Assembly: GCF_001653565.1 (NCBI RefSeq)
Contig: NZ_LYPB01000094.1
Coordinates: 62,001 to 126,000 of the forward strand
Source: Paenibacillus oryzisoli
Lineage (GTDB): Bacteria; Bacillota; Bacilli; Paenibacillales; NBRC-103111
Length of the DNA: 64,000 nucleotides
Direction of reading: 5' to 3'
The position numbers were made by a program, and so were the translations under genes. Positions 18,797 through 28,268 of this stretch are shown piece after piece (the first letter of the stretch is position 1; the number at the start of each line of letters is the position of its first letter). Under the pieces are notes generated by a model that saw nothing but the letters and a program-made list of their open reading frames with translations, was not told the origin of the DNA and ran no database searches.

Positions 18797-18915
18797 GTGT
18801 ATACTATAATCAAACTTTCTCTTTTCGTCAACCACTTTTGATAGCAAATACATTAGAACCCCTGTAGGCTTTCACACATACGATGATTTTAAAACAAGTA
18901 AATGGAGGATCACCT

Positions 18916-19380
18916 ATGTACTGGAACTATTCCTATGCTTATCGCAATACCTTCCAACCTATGTGGAATGTTGGTTATGGGCACGCCTTAGAATTAATCA
19001 AAACCGCGGTGCAAGATGAACGGAACGATGAATTGTTCTATGATCAACTGATCAAGCTCGCACCTACCCCTGAACAAGCCGCCATCATTACATCCATTCG
19101 AGATGATGAACGCAGTCATAACGCCATGTTTCGGAGCATGTATCGCGAGATGACGGGCCAAGAAATTTATGGTGTCAGCGATGAGCAGTACCAGCCTGTA
19201 CGCACATACTCCGAAGGCATTCAAAAAGCACTTCAAGGTGAACTAGCTGCTGTGGAGAAATATCGCAAAATCTGGTTTGGACTCCCTTATGGGATCTATA
19301 AGGATACGGTCTACGGTATTATTCTCGATGAGCTCAAGCATGCAAGCAAATATAATTATTTATTCACTTTGAATCGGTAA
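18916..19380 (+). CDS. ferritin-like domain protein
   Basis: The 154-residue protein shows the four-helix ferritin-like carboxylate pattern: ELIKTAVQDERNDELFYDQL, SIRDDERSHNAMFRSMYREM and LQGELAAVEKYRKIW. The E-x2-H-type pairs (DERSH; DELKHASKY) could bind a di-iron centre. The start at 18916 has TGGAGG 8 nt upstream; an earlier ATG at 18883 lacks a site. It is divergent from the sulfur operon and shares its operator region, so it may be induced by reactive sulfur. Role unknown; rubrerythrin-like oxidant handling is possible. Confidence 0.75.
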   Translation: MYWNYSYAYRNTFQPMWNVGYGHALELIKTAVQDERNDELFYDQLIKLAPTPEQAAIITSIRDDERSHNAMFRSMYREMTGQEIYGVSDEQYQPVRTYSEGIQKALQGELAAVEKYRKIWFGLPYGIYKDTVYGIILDELKHASKYNYLFTLNR

Positions 19381-19458
19381 AACAAGCATAGTTCAAGGAT
19401 GTAAAAGCCATATTAAGTTCAGAACGGCATACCTTGATTGAAAGAAGGCGAACGGGAC

Positions 19459-19830
19459 ATGTGGTCCATGTTAGGAAAGCTGCTTTTAAAACTGGTGATA
19501 AATGGCATTATCATCGTTCCCATCTTGATGTACTTAACGGATGCTACATTCATGGGGGCACTTTCTGCTACGTATACGTTTTCACTCGTTACCTACATCG
19601 TTGTTGATCAACTGTTTTTACGACTTACGAATAACATGGCTGCTGTACTAGCGGATATGTTATTAACCTATGCCTTCTTCTGGATCGTGGAAAGGCATTT
19701 CTACGACTGGTCTCTTTCTTTTACAGATATGACGATCGTCGCTATTGCTTACGGTGTGATGGAATTCTTCCTGCATACCTACTTTCAAAAAGACAAAGGC
19801 CGAATCGGTCGGCACAGTTTCTACGAGTAA
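19459..19830 (+). CDS. DUF2512 (YndM-like) membrane protein
   Basis: The 123-residue protein is very hydrophobic, with four membrane segments (about 8-25, 30-48, 60-77 and 87-107), matching the small DUF2512/YndM family of Bacillales in size and pattern (TYIVVDQLFLRLTNN, then FLHTYFQKDK). Function unknown. ATG 19459 is preferred over TTG 19438; GAAGGCG lies upstream at a rather long distance. It follows the ferritin-like gene by about 80 bp and is probably co-transcribed to the terminator at 19834. Confidence 0.75.
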   Translation: MWSMLGKLLLKLVINGIIIVPILMYLTDATFMGALSATYTFSLVTYIVVDQLFLRLTNNMAAVLADMLLTYAFFWIVERHFYDWSLSFTDMTIVAIAYGVMEFFLHTYFQKDKGRIGRHSFYE

Positions 19831-19833
19831 CAC

Positions 19834-19873
19834 AAAAAAGTCATTAACCTACGTATAGGCTAATGACTTTTTC
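19834..19873. terminator. bidirectional terminator between convergent genes
   Basis: AAAAAGTCATTA and TAATGACTTTTT arms, with an inner CCTA/TAGG pair, form a hairpin ending in T5. It lies between the DUF2512 gene and the membrane rhodanese gene. Confidence 0.85.
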
Positions 19874-19874
19874 C

Positions 19875-20264
19875 TTATTGCACTTGCTTTCCGTTCCAGG
19901 ACATGAGGCCACCCTTCAAATGGGACAGCTCGTTAAAACCCTGTTTCCGCAAAACTCTCGCCGCTTGCTTGCTTCTCATACCACTGCGACAGTACAGATA
20001 AATCGGACGATCCTTAGGAATCTCGCTCACTCTTTTCCCGATAGTCGATAATGAAATATTCACCGCTCCAGGGATGTATCCTTGCTTGACTTCACCAGGC
20101 TCACGCACATCGATCAGGGTATACTTATTCTTATCCGATCCCATAGCCTCTTGAAATTGCTCAGAGGACAGACTGCGCAGCCCTTTAACCCCTGCGAAAC
20201 GTGAATAGAAGAACCAAACAATAAACCCTAATGCCACGATATTGAAAATCATATTGCTATCCAT
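19875..20264 (-). CDS. membrane-anchored rhodanese, copy 1
   Basis: The 129-residue protein has one N-terminal membrane helix (about 5-22, NIVALGFIVWFFYSRFAG). A cytoplasmic rhodanese domain follows: TLIDVREPGEVKQGYIPGAV and the active-site loop YLYCRSGMRSKQ. AAAGGAGG precedes the ATG. It lies 46 nt after the cstR-like gene and shares its operator-controlled transcript. A close paralogue is at 26582-26983. Confidence 0.9.
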   Translation of the reverse strand: MDSNMIFNIVALGFIVWFFYSRFAGVKGLRSLSSEQFQEAMGSDKNKYTLIDVREPGEVKQGYIPGAVNISLSTIGKRVSEIPKDRPIYLYCRSGMRSKQAARVLRKQGFNELSHLKGGLMSWNGKQVQ

Positions 20265-20310
20265 GACCTGCCTCCTTTCTCACAAAATAGCCGCTTATTC
20301 AGGAGGAGCA

Positions 20311-20571
20311 TTAACGGCTTTTAACTAACAATTCTACAGCCTGCTTGACCATCTTGCTTGTGTCTCGGCCCGCTTCTTTTTCCTCCATAATGCAATTCTC
20401 TAAATTAACAGCAACAACCGTGGCAATCGTTTTATCTGCAGCGCTGCGGACAGCCGAGATTTGACTAACGACATCTTTGCAATCCTGTTCTTCCTCCATC
20501 ATGCGTAGAATCCCGCGAATCTGGCCCTCCATACGCTTTAAACGCTTCTTCACATCATCATCGTATTTCAT
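20311..20571 (-). CDS. cstR: CstR-type persulfide-sensing repressor (CsoR family)
   Basis: The 86-residue all-helical protein starts KYDDDVKKRLKRMEGQIRGI, the CsoR-family DNA-binding helix. It has Cys31 (EEQDCKDVV) and Cys60 (NLENCIMEE). In copper-sensing CsoR the residue four before the second Cys is His; here it is Asn56. That C/N/C pattern marks CstR, which senses persulfides by forming a Cys-Cys polysulfide link and leaves DNA. ATG 20571 is chosen for GGGGAGG 7 nt upstream. An ATACCC-N4-AGGTAT operator lies 19 bp before it (autoregulation), and five like sites occur near the sulfur genes. Confidence 0.9.
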   Translation of the reverse strand: MKYDDDVKKRLKRMEGQIRGILRMMEEEQDCKDVVSQISAVRSAADKTIATVVAVNLENCIMEEKEAGRDTSKMVKQAVELLVKSR

Positions 20572-20589
20572 AAACAGCCTCCCCTTCAT

Positions 20590-20605
20590 ATACCCGTATA
20601 GGTAT
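20590..20605. promoter_or_regulatory. CstR-type operator beside the cstR gene
   Basis: ATACCC-GTAT-AGGTAT, one mismatch from the perfect dyad, sits just upstream of the ribosome site of the repressor gene and fits autoregulation. Confidence 0.8.
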
Positions 20606-20699
20606 ATTATTGCCGATATTGATTATAAAAACAAGTTGAAATACTTGAGAAAATATCTCTGCAGTGCCGCTCACCCAATCCAACTGGGGGCTAATAGAA

Positions 20700-20741
20700 A
20701 AAAACTGAACCTACGCCTCAGCGTGGTCCAGTTTTCTTTTC
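20700..20741 (-). terminator. terminator after the glycoside hydrolase gene
   Basis: AAACTG/CAGTTT outer and ACGC/GCGT inner pairs form a hairpin with A- and T-rich flanks a few bases past the stop at 20748. Confidence 0.65.
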
Positions 20742-20747
20742 CTCATG

Positions 20748-23700
20748 TCACATTTGAAAATTTACCGCCAAGTTTAATGAGGTGTTCGCTACTGTTTCCT
20801 TGTACACGCCACCATAGGATAAGCCGAACGTATAGACGCCAGGCAGCAATTCCTTATGAATTTCGCCGCCAACCGTACTACCGAAGGTCCGCCAACTCCC
20901 TGCATAATAACTAACGGCGCCGCCATCCAGTGGATTGCCCAGACTATCTTGTAACTGAACATTCACGTTGACCGTCTGGAAGATGACCTCAGGGTTCGTT
21001 CCAATATTCTGCAACCTCTCCGTATACGTTCCCTCGTAGGTCATTGCAAACGTATAAGAGCCCGGCAGAAGTTCCTTGTGAATCTCACCGCCAACCGTAC
21101 TTCCGAAGGTCCGCCAACTCCCTGCGTAATAACTAACGGTACCACCATTCAGCGGATTGCCCAGGCTATCCTTCAACTGCACATTTGCATTGACCGTCTG
21201 GAAGATGACCACGGGGTCTGCTCCAATATTCTGCACGCTCTCCCTATACGTTCCTTCATAGGTCATCGCAAAGGTATAAGAGCCAGGCAGCAATTCCTTG
21301 CGAATTTCCCCGCCAGCTATGTTCCCGAAGGTCCGCCAACTCCCTGCGTAATAACTCGCCGCCCCACTAGTAAGTGGATTGCCCAGACTATCCTTTAACT
21401 GCAGCTTCACGTTAACGGTCTGGAAGGCGATCACAGGATCAGTACCTGTGTTTTGGACTTTCTCCGTATACGTGCCTTCATAGGTCATAGCGAACGTATA
21501 CGCTTTATCCGGCAACGACTTGCTGACGATTCCAGAAGCATTCGTAACGCCGAATTCTTTCCAACCCCCGTCATAGTAGGATACGACACCGCCACTGATG
21601 GCATTTCCGCTGCTGTCTTTAAATTGGACACGTACCTCATCAGCCACGGGTGGCGGATCCTGCAACACGATTTTACCGTATTGACTTACGTTTTTCGTAC
21701 CGCCAATCCCACTGGCCCACTCCAAATATCCAAGCCGACCGTTGCCATTGTTATTATTGACAAGCAGTGAGACAAAGATGGGTTTCGTCGTATCCAGCAT
21801 GTAAGGATATAATTCTGACCACGCAATATGAACTTTGTAGGTTTTCTTGCCGCTTTGGGAACTGTCGACGAGCATGCTGCCGTTCTGAACGAACTGACCG
21901 GCAGGCGTCCAGTTGGATGGCAAATCCCCTCCAATATACGGCACAGTTCCCTTGTAGAGGACAGGACCGTTAGCCGTCAATGCGGCTTGGAATTCCACTT
22001 GGGCCCCGACCATGCCGACTCCTGACGTATCAAGGCCAAATTGAATACTGTCACCGATATAATAATTACCTTTGGAATCGTTGGGTACGAAGCTGGCATC
22101 CGTTACCTCTATCACGAGATCGAGTCCATCATTGGCCGCCCCCACTGCAGCTCGAGCTGCAAACTCTGTGGGTTGTTCGGAAGTCAAGCTTTTGAATTCC
22201 CAATTGTCGTTAATCCAATGGATCTCCGTGCTCAACGCACCTGTGGTACGGTCAAACAAATTGCTCTTACTGCCAGCTGCGATGGGAACATTGGTGTTTT
22301 GTTGGGCTTTTTCATAGTCGGATAACAGGACATTTTGCGTCGAAGTCAATCCAGCAAGATAAGAGGCATTCACGTTGCTGATGTAATACATTTTGTTCGG
22401 TTTCACTTGCAGCGTAGGAGCTGCTTCCTCTTTACCGCCGATCCAATCGCGAACTACGGTGTTGCTTGTAAAAGCACTAGCAAGTGCTGGCTCGATTGCA
22501 CCCGCATTCTCATCCTCGGACCATACCACGAGAATCGGCGATCCATCACTTTCGAAATAGACAGCTTTCTGATTTCCGCTCAGTGCGTATTCAGCCTTGT
22601 AGACAATATGATTTCCTAGTGTTTCAATAAATCGATGCATGACCACAGATCCTAGTCTCGGCTCTAGCTTCGGCTTCTTGCGGAATAATCCAGAAGATTC
22701 CGTAAACCAGCCTTCTTTATTAGCGAATGGTATAGCTTCGATTTCCGTATTATTCACCATGTCAAAATAGGCGATTTGTTCGACCCCATTTTTCATCTGG
22801 TACATATAGTCGTATAGCATATTTCTTGCAAGTACGGGCTCTGATTGGATAGTTGTTGTTTCCGAAGCATTGACGAGTCCTGCATGGGTCTCGGAAGACA
22901 CCCAAGGCTTCGAAGGTACATTGTATCTTTGATCATAGGCCTGGTACTCTTTAGGATCGGGTAGCTTCCCATGAAGCGCCAACTTATCATAATAGTTCGC
23001 TCCGCCAAGACGCAGCAATTCATTATAGAAAGGCAAATATCGACGGCCGCCCATGCCTCCGATCCAAATTTCAGAATTCGGCTGAACACTTTTAATCGTC
23101 TCATATCCGGTACGCAGCAATTCCACGAACTTCTCCGGTGTATCCTGCCAGAAAATACTTCCGCCTTTCAAATGAGGTTCATTCCATACTTCCCATTTGG
23201 TAATCCGATCGCCATATCGCGCGACAAGCGCCCGCAGGAAATTAGCAAAATCATTCATGTCGGTTGGGGCGTAAGCCGCATACCCAGGAACGCCGATATA
23301 AACGTTTGTATCATCCGAGGAGGACGCCCACTTCGGTGTAAACACAATGTTGCCGATGATGTCCATGCCAGTACTTTGCAATTTATTGACATGTGCATCA
23401 AGCATTTCCCATTTATACACACCACGACTCGGTTCAATGGCCATGCTCGTATCGCCGAATTGCCCTCCCCATGGGATCGTATGAATTCTCGCAAAGTCAA
23501 AACCAATTAAATCTGCGAGGTCTATTGCTCTTAAATCACTAAAACCATTGCTAAATCCAAACAGCGGATTACGATCCGCTTTGCTTATGGATTGACTTTC
23601 TACGACAGCCACGGACGTTCGATTACGTACAAATTCTGCTGCCGTTTTCTTCGGATTAGAAAAGATCCGGTACGATTGTTGGAGCGGAAGCGTACCCGTA

Positions 23701-26369
23701 ATCCCTTGTTTCGTATAGTCAAAAGCGATTTCGTAGTAGCCTTCGTGACTAGGTGTCCAACTCCAACCCGCTGTCAGTAAGGTTGACCGATCTACCGTAA
23801 CTTGCCCAACAACCTGATTATCCGTATCATACACTGTCCCCGTCAACGTTTGCACGGAAGTGGGCAGCTGATCTTGGATACCCTTGAACACCACGTTTTG
23901 GCCGATCCTCCACCAGTTTGCAAAGACGTCTGCCGCCAGTGGGAAATACTCAACGGACTGCATGCTAACGTCGTCATAATACAGTGTTCCTGCATTCGGG
24001 ATGTCCTGTAATTTCGTTGTCGCTACATTCACCTGAACTTGATTCGTTCCTGCTGGGAACTGACTATTATCTATCGTAAATGAAATATCCGTCCACGACG
24101 TGCTGCTCAAAGTTGGCGTGTTAGCTTGATCTATCTTGAGGAAGGTACCATCTTTAAAATAACTGATGAACACCCACGCGCCATTCCCTGCGTAATCAGC
24201 CGATTTCTTGGCTTTTACGGAAATCTTAATGGTTTGCATACCATTGTCGATCGGAATCATTTTGGATGAAAACCCTGCGGCTCCTGTACTTGTTGAGTTG
24301 ATATATACCGCACTCGTGCCGCTGTTGACCGTTGCCGTCGTAGTGCCCATATCCACTCCGCTTGCCCCGCTCCATGAAGTAGAGTTCCAACTAATAGGGA
24401 CAAGTTTGGTTCCACTTGATTTCGTTTCTTCAAAACCAGGATTCGCTACATCATAATAGCTCGTGGTAATGACATTAGCCACATTGCTCGCAGAAGAAAG
24501 ATTGCCCGAACCATCTTTCGCTTTCACCGTAAACGCATATCCACTATAGGCTTCGAGACCTGTAACCGTATAGGTCACCCCGGTGACGGTTGCTACTAGC
24601 TTCGTACCATCGTTAATCTCGTAGCCTGTTACGCCCCCATTGTCGGTTGACGGGTCCCAGGTGAGCGTGACACTCTTCATCTTAATGTCGGATGCCGTTA
24701 CGTTAGTTGGGGCTGTCGGCGGCTGAGTATCGTTAGTCACGTAAGCCTGGCTTGCTGGGGATTCATTTCCCGCTGCATCGACGGCCTTCACGGTAAACGT
24801 ATAACTATTGGCTGCGATCAGGCCACTTGCCGTAAAGGTTAAACCTGTCACAGTCCCCACCAACACTGTGTCTTTATAAATTTTGTAGCCCGTCACCCCG
24901 ATATTATCGTTCGAGGCATTCCAAGCCAAGTCAACACTTCCTGCCGTCTGACCTACGGCGTGGAGATTCGATGGCGCGCTTGGCGCTGCCGTATCAGGAA
25001 TTAATTCGATCGCAGCGTCATCATAATACAGCGTTCCTTGCTGGCTAGCACTGCCGCCACGCAGCGTCGCTAGATTCAACTGCAAATTATTCGTTCCTGC
25101 AGGCAGGGCAGCGGTATTCACAGTCACCGAAATCTCTTTCCATTCACTACTGCTCAGCGCCACACTTGGCGCAACAATAGTACCAAGAAAGGATCCATTT
25201 TTCGCATAACTGAAGAAAACCCACGCATCATTGCCGACATAATCGGCCGACTTCTTGACCTTCACCGTCGCTTTAATTTGCATGTTATTGTCAATCGTCA
25301 TCGTCTTGGACACCCAACCTGCGGCGCCTGCATCCACTGCGCTAATATACAGGGCGTTAGTTCCGCTATTGGCCTCAAGCGTCGTTACCCCTGTATCCAC
25401 CGGCGTCGTTCGCGACCATAAGTTCGAATTCCAATTGACAGGAACAAGCTTATTTCCACTTGGCGTCGTGATCTCAAACCCAGGATTGGCGATGCTTACT
25501 ACAATCGGCGTGCTCAGACTTACAGCGTTGCTGGACACAGATAGATTGCCCGCCGCATCTTTCCCTTTTACAGTAAACGTATAATTGGTACCCGCGTTGA
25601 GAGCGCTTACGGAATACGTTAACCCTGTCGTGGATCCAATCAGCGTTGTACCGTTGTAAACTTCGTACCCTTGAATGCCAACGTTATCCGTTGAGGCGTT
25701 CCATGCAAGAGTAACACTCGTCGCCGTTTGACCCGTAATGGCAAGATTAGTTGGAGCTGTTGGCGCCTCCATATCCAGCAGTTCCATCGTTACATCGTCG
25801 TAATAGAGTGTTCCGGCGTTGCTTGCACTGCCTGCTTTCGATGTCGCTAAGTTCAACCAGAGCATATTCGTTCCCACTGGAAACTGACTGCTGTTGACGG
25901 TTAACGTAATCTCTGTCCACTCTGTACTGCTTACTGTGGTCATATTGGATGAGGTTATTCCAAGGAAACTACCACTATTTCCATAGCTGATAAAAACCCA
26001 AGGATTATTGCCGGCATAATCTCCCGACTTCTTCACTTTCACTGTAGTCTTAATCGTTTGAGCACTGCCGTCAACCGGAATGGCTTTGGATGTCCAACCC
26101 GCAGCTCCAGCATCCGTTGCACTAATTGAAAGTGATTTTGTCCCGCTGCTGTACACGGCTGTCGTTACGCTAGTATCCACGGGAGTCGTTCTACTCCATA
26201 AAGACGCGGTCCAATTCGTCGGTATCAGTTTCATTTGACTCGCTGTTGTTTCTTCGAACCCGGGATTAAGTACATTAATAAAACTTGCTGCCTGAACGCG
26301 CGTTGACATCGCTGGAAACAATGCAACCAACATCGTGCAAAGTAACAGCCATACGACGGTCTTCCTCAT
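20748..26369 (-). CDS. giant secreted multidomain glycoside hydrolase
   Basis: The 1,873-residue protein has a signal peptide ending at VQAASF. Three CBM4/9-like carbohydrate-binding modules (about 30-195, 290-450, 640-805; each starts NPGFE) alternate with three fibronectin III domains (about 200-285, 458-545, 550-637). A catalytic (beta/alpha)8 barrel of clan GH-A type covers about 940-1260. KWEVWNEPH supplies acid/base Glu1064 and WVSSETHAG nucleophile Glu1160; the family (GH39-like or other) is not settled. A CBM9-like module (about 1370-1565) and four tandem 74-residue repeats (from about 1576) end the chain. No sortase or SLH anchor is present. It lies between two copies of a sulfur-metabolism block, an unusual setting. 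Confidence 0.88.
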   Translation of the reverse strand: MRKTVVWLLLCTMLVALFPAMSTRVQAASFINVLNPGFEETTASQMKLIPTNWTASLWSRTTPVDTSVTTAVYSSGTKSLSISATDAGAAGWTSKAIPVDGSAQTIKTTVKVKKSGDYAGNNPWVFISYGNSGSFLGITSSNMTTVSSTEWTEITLTVNSSQFPVGTNMLWLNLATSKAGSASNAGTLYYDDVTMELLDMEAPTAPTNLAITGQTATSVTLAWNASTDNVGIQGYEVYNGTTLIGSTTGLTYSVSALNAGTNYTFTVKGKDAAGNLSVSSNAVSLSTPIVVSIANPGFEITTPSGNKLVPVNWNSNLWSRTTPVDTGVTTLEANSGTNALYISAVDAGAAGWVSKTMTIDNNMQIKATVKVKKSADYVGNDAWVFFSYAKNGSFLGTIVAPSVALSSSEWKEISVTVNTAALPAGTNNLQLNLATLRGGSASQQGTLYYDDAAIELIPDTAAPSAPSNLHAVGQTAGSVDLAWNASNDNIGVTGYKIYKDTVLVGTVTGLTFTASGLIAANSYTFTVKAVDAAGNESPASQAYVTNDTQPPTAPTNVTASDIKMKSVTLTWDPSTDNGGVTGYEINDGTKLVATVTGVTYTVTGLEAYSGYAFTVKAKDGSGNLSSASNVANVITTSYYDVANPGFEETKSSGTKLVPISWNSTSWSGASGVDMGTTTATVNSGTSAVYINSTSTGAAGFSSKMIPIDNGMQTIKISVKAKKSADYAGNGAWVFISYFKDGTFLKIDQANTPTLSSTSWTDISFTIDNSQFPAGTNQVQVNVATTKLQDIPNAGTLYYDDVSMQSVEYFPLAADVFANWWRIGQNVVFKGIQDQLPTSVQTLTGTVYDTDNQVVGQVTVDRSTLLTAGWSWTPSHEGYYEIAFDYTKQGITGTLPLQQSYRIFSNPKKTAAEFVRNRTSVAVVESQSISKADRNPLFGFSNGFSDLRAIDLADLIGFDFARIHTIPWGGQFGDTSMAIEPSRGVYKWEMLDAHVNKLQSTGMDIIGNIVFTPKWASSSDDTNVYIGVPGYAAYAPTDMNDFANFLRALVARYGDRITKWEVWNEPHLKGGSIFWQDTPEKFVELLRTGYETIKSVQPNSEIWIGGMGGRRYLPFYNELLRLGGANYYDKLALHGKLPDPKEYQAYDQRYNVPSKPWVSSETHAGLVNASETTTIQSEPVLARNMLYDYMYQMKNGVEQIAYFDMVNNTEIEAIPFANKEGWFTESSGLFRKKPKLEPRLGSVVMHRFIETLGNHIVYKAEYALSGNQKAVYFESDGSPILVVWSEDENAGAIEPALASAFTSNTVVRDWIGGKEEAAPTLQVKPNKMYYISNVNASYLAGLTSTQNVLLSDYEKAQQNTNVPIAAGSKSNLFDRTTGALSTEIHWINDNWEFKSLTSEQPTEFAARAAVGAANDGLDLVIEVTDASFVPNDSKGNYYIGDSIQFGLDTSGVGMVGAQVEFQAALTANGPVLYKGTVPYIGGDLPSNWTPAGQFVQNGSMLVDSSQSGKKTYKVHIAWSELYPYMLDTTKPIFVSLLVNNNNGNGRLGYLEWASGIGGTKNVSQYGKIVLQDPPPVADEVRVQFKDSSGNAISGGVVSYYDGGWKEFGVTNASGIVSKSLPDKAYTFAMTYEGTYTEKVQNTGTDPVIAFQTVNVKLQLKDSLGNPLTSGAASYYAGSWRTFGNIAGGEIRKELLPGSYTFAMTYEGTYRESVQNIGADPVVIFQTVNANVQLKDSLGNPLNGGTVSYYAGSWRTFGSTVGGEIHKELLPGSYTFAMTYEGTYTERLQNIGTNPEVIFQTVNVNVQLQDSLGNPLDGGAVSYYAGSWRTFGSTVGGEIHKELLPGVYTFGLSYGGVYKETVANTSLNLAVNFQM
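20751..21639 (-). repeat. four 222-bp in-frame tandem repeats
   Basis: The 3' end of the hydrolase gene repeats every 222 bp; the shared stretch GCCAACTCCCTGC starts at 20891, 21113 and 21335. The three C-terminal units are near-identical in protein ([25 protein letters not shown]). The most N-terminal unit has diverged ([11 protein letters not shown]). Confidence 0.9.
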
Positions 26370-26525
26370 AAATACATCCCCTCCTCGATCTCATTTGGAC
26401 TCTCAAAAGCGCTTTCCATGATTCACTTCCCATTATTGATGGATTACACGGATAATTATAAGCCGAATGAGGTAGCCATCGAAACGAGACGATTTATACA
26501 TCGTTATCCGATTTTAACCTTTTTG

Positions 26526-26566
26526 ACAAAAAAAAGCCGACAACGCGATTATCGCTGCCAGCTTTC
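26526..26566 (-). terminator. terminator after membrane rhodanese copy 2
   Basis: On the minus strand AAAGCTGGCAGCGAT and ATCGCGTTGTCGGCTTT pair with a small bulge, followed by T7, 16 nt past the stop at 26582. Confidence 0.7.
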
Positions 26567-26581
26567 CCTATACTATTCTTT

Positions 26582-26983
26582 CTAAGCGCCGCCACTGCTT
26601 TGCTGTGTCACACTACCCTTCCACGCCATCATACCGCCCTTCAGATGAGCCAACTCGCTCCACCCATTCTTGCGAAGAACTCGTGCAGCTTGCTTACTTC
26701 TCATGCCACTTCGGCAGTACAAATAGAGGGGACGATCCTTCGGAATCTCACTCAACCTTCTCCCCAACGAGGATAAAGGGATATTCACCGCTCCTGGAAT
26801 GTAACCTTGCTTCACTTCACCAGGCTCACGCACATCAATGAGATGATGCTTGTCCTTACTCGTGGCCTCTTGAAATTGATCGGATGATAAATTACGCAGC
26901 CCTTTGACACCCGCAAACCGAGAATAGAAGAAAAACACGATAAAACCGAGTGCCACAATATTGAAAATCATATTACTGTCCAT
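26582..26983 (-). CDS. membrane-anchored rhodanese, copy 2
   Basis: The 133-residue protein is a close paralogue of the 19875-20264 product. It has the same start (MDSNMIFNIVALGFIV), the same LIDVREPGEVKQGYIPGAVN and the same loop YLYCRSGMRSKQAARVLRK. It differs by a short deletion near residue 44 and a Ser/Gly-rich tail. As in copy 1 it follows a cstR sequence, but here that gene survives only as a fragment. The rhodanese itself looks intact. Confidence 0.88.
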   Translation of the reverse strand: MDSNMIFNIVALGFIVFFFYSRFAGVKGLRNLSSDQFQEATSKDKHHLIDVREPGEVKQGYIPGAVNIPLSSLGRRLSEIPKDRPLYLYCRSGMRSKQAARVLRKNGWSELAHLKGGMMAWKGSVTQQSSGGA

Positions 26984-27009
26984 AAGTTCCCCTTTCTTGA
27001 AGCCTGTCT

Positions 27010-27230
27010 TTATCTGCTTTTAACTAACAATTCCACAGCTTGCATCACAATTTTACTAGTGTCTCTGCCCGCTTCCTGCTCCTCTTTAATACAGTTCTCC
27101 AAAGCTGTCTACCTTCGATTTTCCAGTCTGCATAGTCGGTTTCGTTCCGCACATCCAGAATAAAAGTAGGTGCCTGATTCAGTACTCTACGAGCTAGTTG
27201 AGCGGCATCCATACCTTGCAATTGATTCAT
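27010..27230 (-). pseudogene. fused remnant: CstB-like N-terminus joined to CstR C-terminus
   Basis: From an ATG at 27230 with GGAGGGAAG upstream, 40 codons match the start of the rhodanese-dioxygenase protein ([37 protein letters not shown]). At about 27106-27110 the match stops. In another frame 27010-27105 encodes the end of a CstR protein, ALENCIKEEQEAGRDTSKIV then MQAVELLVKSR and stop. Over 1 kb of the first gene and two thirds of the second are missing. Read through, the first frame stops at 27045 after 61 codons. This is best explained as a deletion that joined two genes of a duplicated cst locus. Confidence 0.85.
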
Positions 27231-27275
27231 CGTCTTCCCTCCGTTAGTAAGTATTTCATTCATATACACCGTTAT

Positions 27276-27291
27276 ATACCCCGCCGGGTAT
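27276..27291. promoter_or_regulatory. CstR-type operator, remnant locus, site 1
   Basis: ATACCC-CGCC-GGGTAT lies 46 bp before the remnant start, nearly the same distance as the intact operon's operator (51 bp). Confidence 0.78.
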
Positions 27292-27347
27292 ATAACTAGC
27301 AAAAAAAAGAGACTGCAATAATATTTGACTTTACCCGTTCGTCACGC

Positions 27348-27363
27348 ATACCCCCATAGGTAT
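27348..27363. promoter_or_regulatory. CstR-type operator, remnant locus, site 2
   Basis: ATACCC-CCAT-AGGTAT lies 72 bp from site 1, echoing the 82-bp pair at 18699/18781. It faces the DCC-family gene on the + strand and may still control it. Confidence 0.72.
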
Positions 27364-27486
27364 ATAAGAACTAAACAAACTTATCCACTTTTCGTCAATC
27401 CTCTTACGATTTGCTCAATTAGCTGGACGTCGTATAATTAGAGTAGCTTCCTCCAACAACTGTGGCGACCAAAGGAGACATCCACC

Positions 27487-27900
27487 ATGTCAACTCATAT
27501 TGATCAGCACGCTGTTATTTTGTTTGACGGAGTTTGCCTACTCTGCAACAGCGCGGTGCAATTCATCCTGCGAAATGACCCGAATGGCGTGTTTCGCTTC
27601 GCTTCTCTCCAGTCGGAGACGGGGCAACGACTGCTCGCCGAGCACAAGCTGCCGCTAGATCAACTCAGCACCATTGTGCTGATCGAAGACGGCCGCTCTT
27701 ATACGCGCAGCTCAGCCGCATTGCGTATATCACGGCGTTTGCGTGGTGCCTGGCCACTCGCCTACGCGGCAATCGTGATTCCGGCTCCGATCCGCAACCT
27801 TGGATACAGCTTCATCGCTCGCAATCGCTATCGCTGGTTTGGCAAGACCGAGCATTGCATGCTGCCGAAGCCGGAACATAAGGGGCGGTTTCTGGATTGA
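27487..27900 (+). CDS. DCC-family thiol-disulfide oxidoreductase-like protein (DUF393)
   Basis: The 137-residue protein has the family signature FDGVCLLCNSAVQFILRND: a CxxC within a DGxCxxC context near residues 16-21. The YRWFGK segment and a late Cys (TEHCMLP) are also typical of YuxK/DUF393 proteins. It is cytoplasmic with a presumed redox role; no substrate is known. GGAGA precedes the ATG. It lies to the right of the duplicated CstR-type operators, which would fit a thiol or sulfur response (inference). Confidence 0.85.
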   Translation: MSTHIDQHAVILFDGVCLLCNSAVQFILRNDPNGVFRFASLQSETGQRLLAEHKLPLDQLSTIVLIEDGRSYTRSSAALRISRRLRGAWPLAYAAIVIPAPIRNLGYSFIARNRYRWFGKTEHCMLPKPEHKGRFLD

Positions 27901-27928
27901 GCTGTGCCCCGTCCATCAACCATAACGA

Positions 27929-27955
27929 CAAAAAGGGTTAAGCTTCGCTTACCCC
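27929..27955 (-). terminator. hairpin with T-run on the minus strand
   Basis: GGGTAAGC and GCTTAACCC arms around GAA are followed by TTTTTG on the minus strand. It could end transcripts coming from the 28269-29066 gene; the + side lacks a T-run. Confidence 0.5.
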
Positions 27956-28040
27956 ATAACCGAAAACATATAAATTCTGGCATGTCAGAATAAGCAGCCA
28001 CGCCGTCCTTCATCTGCCTACTTTCTCTACCTATCCCCAA

Positions 28041-28224
28041 TAGTCCGAAATAACCGAACTAATTCCTTTGTCGCTATCCTGGATACTCCAATAGTCCGAA
28101 TTAGCCGAACTAAATCCCCTCAAATGACCTCTGCATCCGAAAAATGGTCATTTAGTTCGGTAAAATCGGACTACGCACGCTTTTACGCTCGAAATCCCCG
28201 ATTTAGTTCGGAAATATCGGACTA
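28041..28224. repeat. four-box periodic repeat element (copy 2)
   Basis: Four 21-bp boxes start at 28041, 28092, 28153 and 28204 (spacings 51, 61, 51). Boxes 1-2 run TAGTCCGA ... CCGAACTA; boxes 3-4 are the reverse orientation, TAGTTCGG ... TCGGACTA. Each box is itself an imperfect palindrome. Sequence differs from copies 1, 3 and 4, but layout and TA ends are the same. It fills the gap between convergent genes. Confidence 0.85.
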
Positions 28225-28268
28225 CACTCACTATCAGCATCTTGCACCCCATTCTGAATACGTAAGAC

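Noticed and set aside
20311-20571. Copper-sensing CsoR
   Set aside because: The His ligand of copper CsoR is Asn here, and the neighbours are sulfur-transfer genes rather than copZ or copA.
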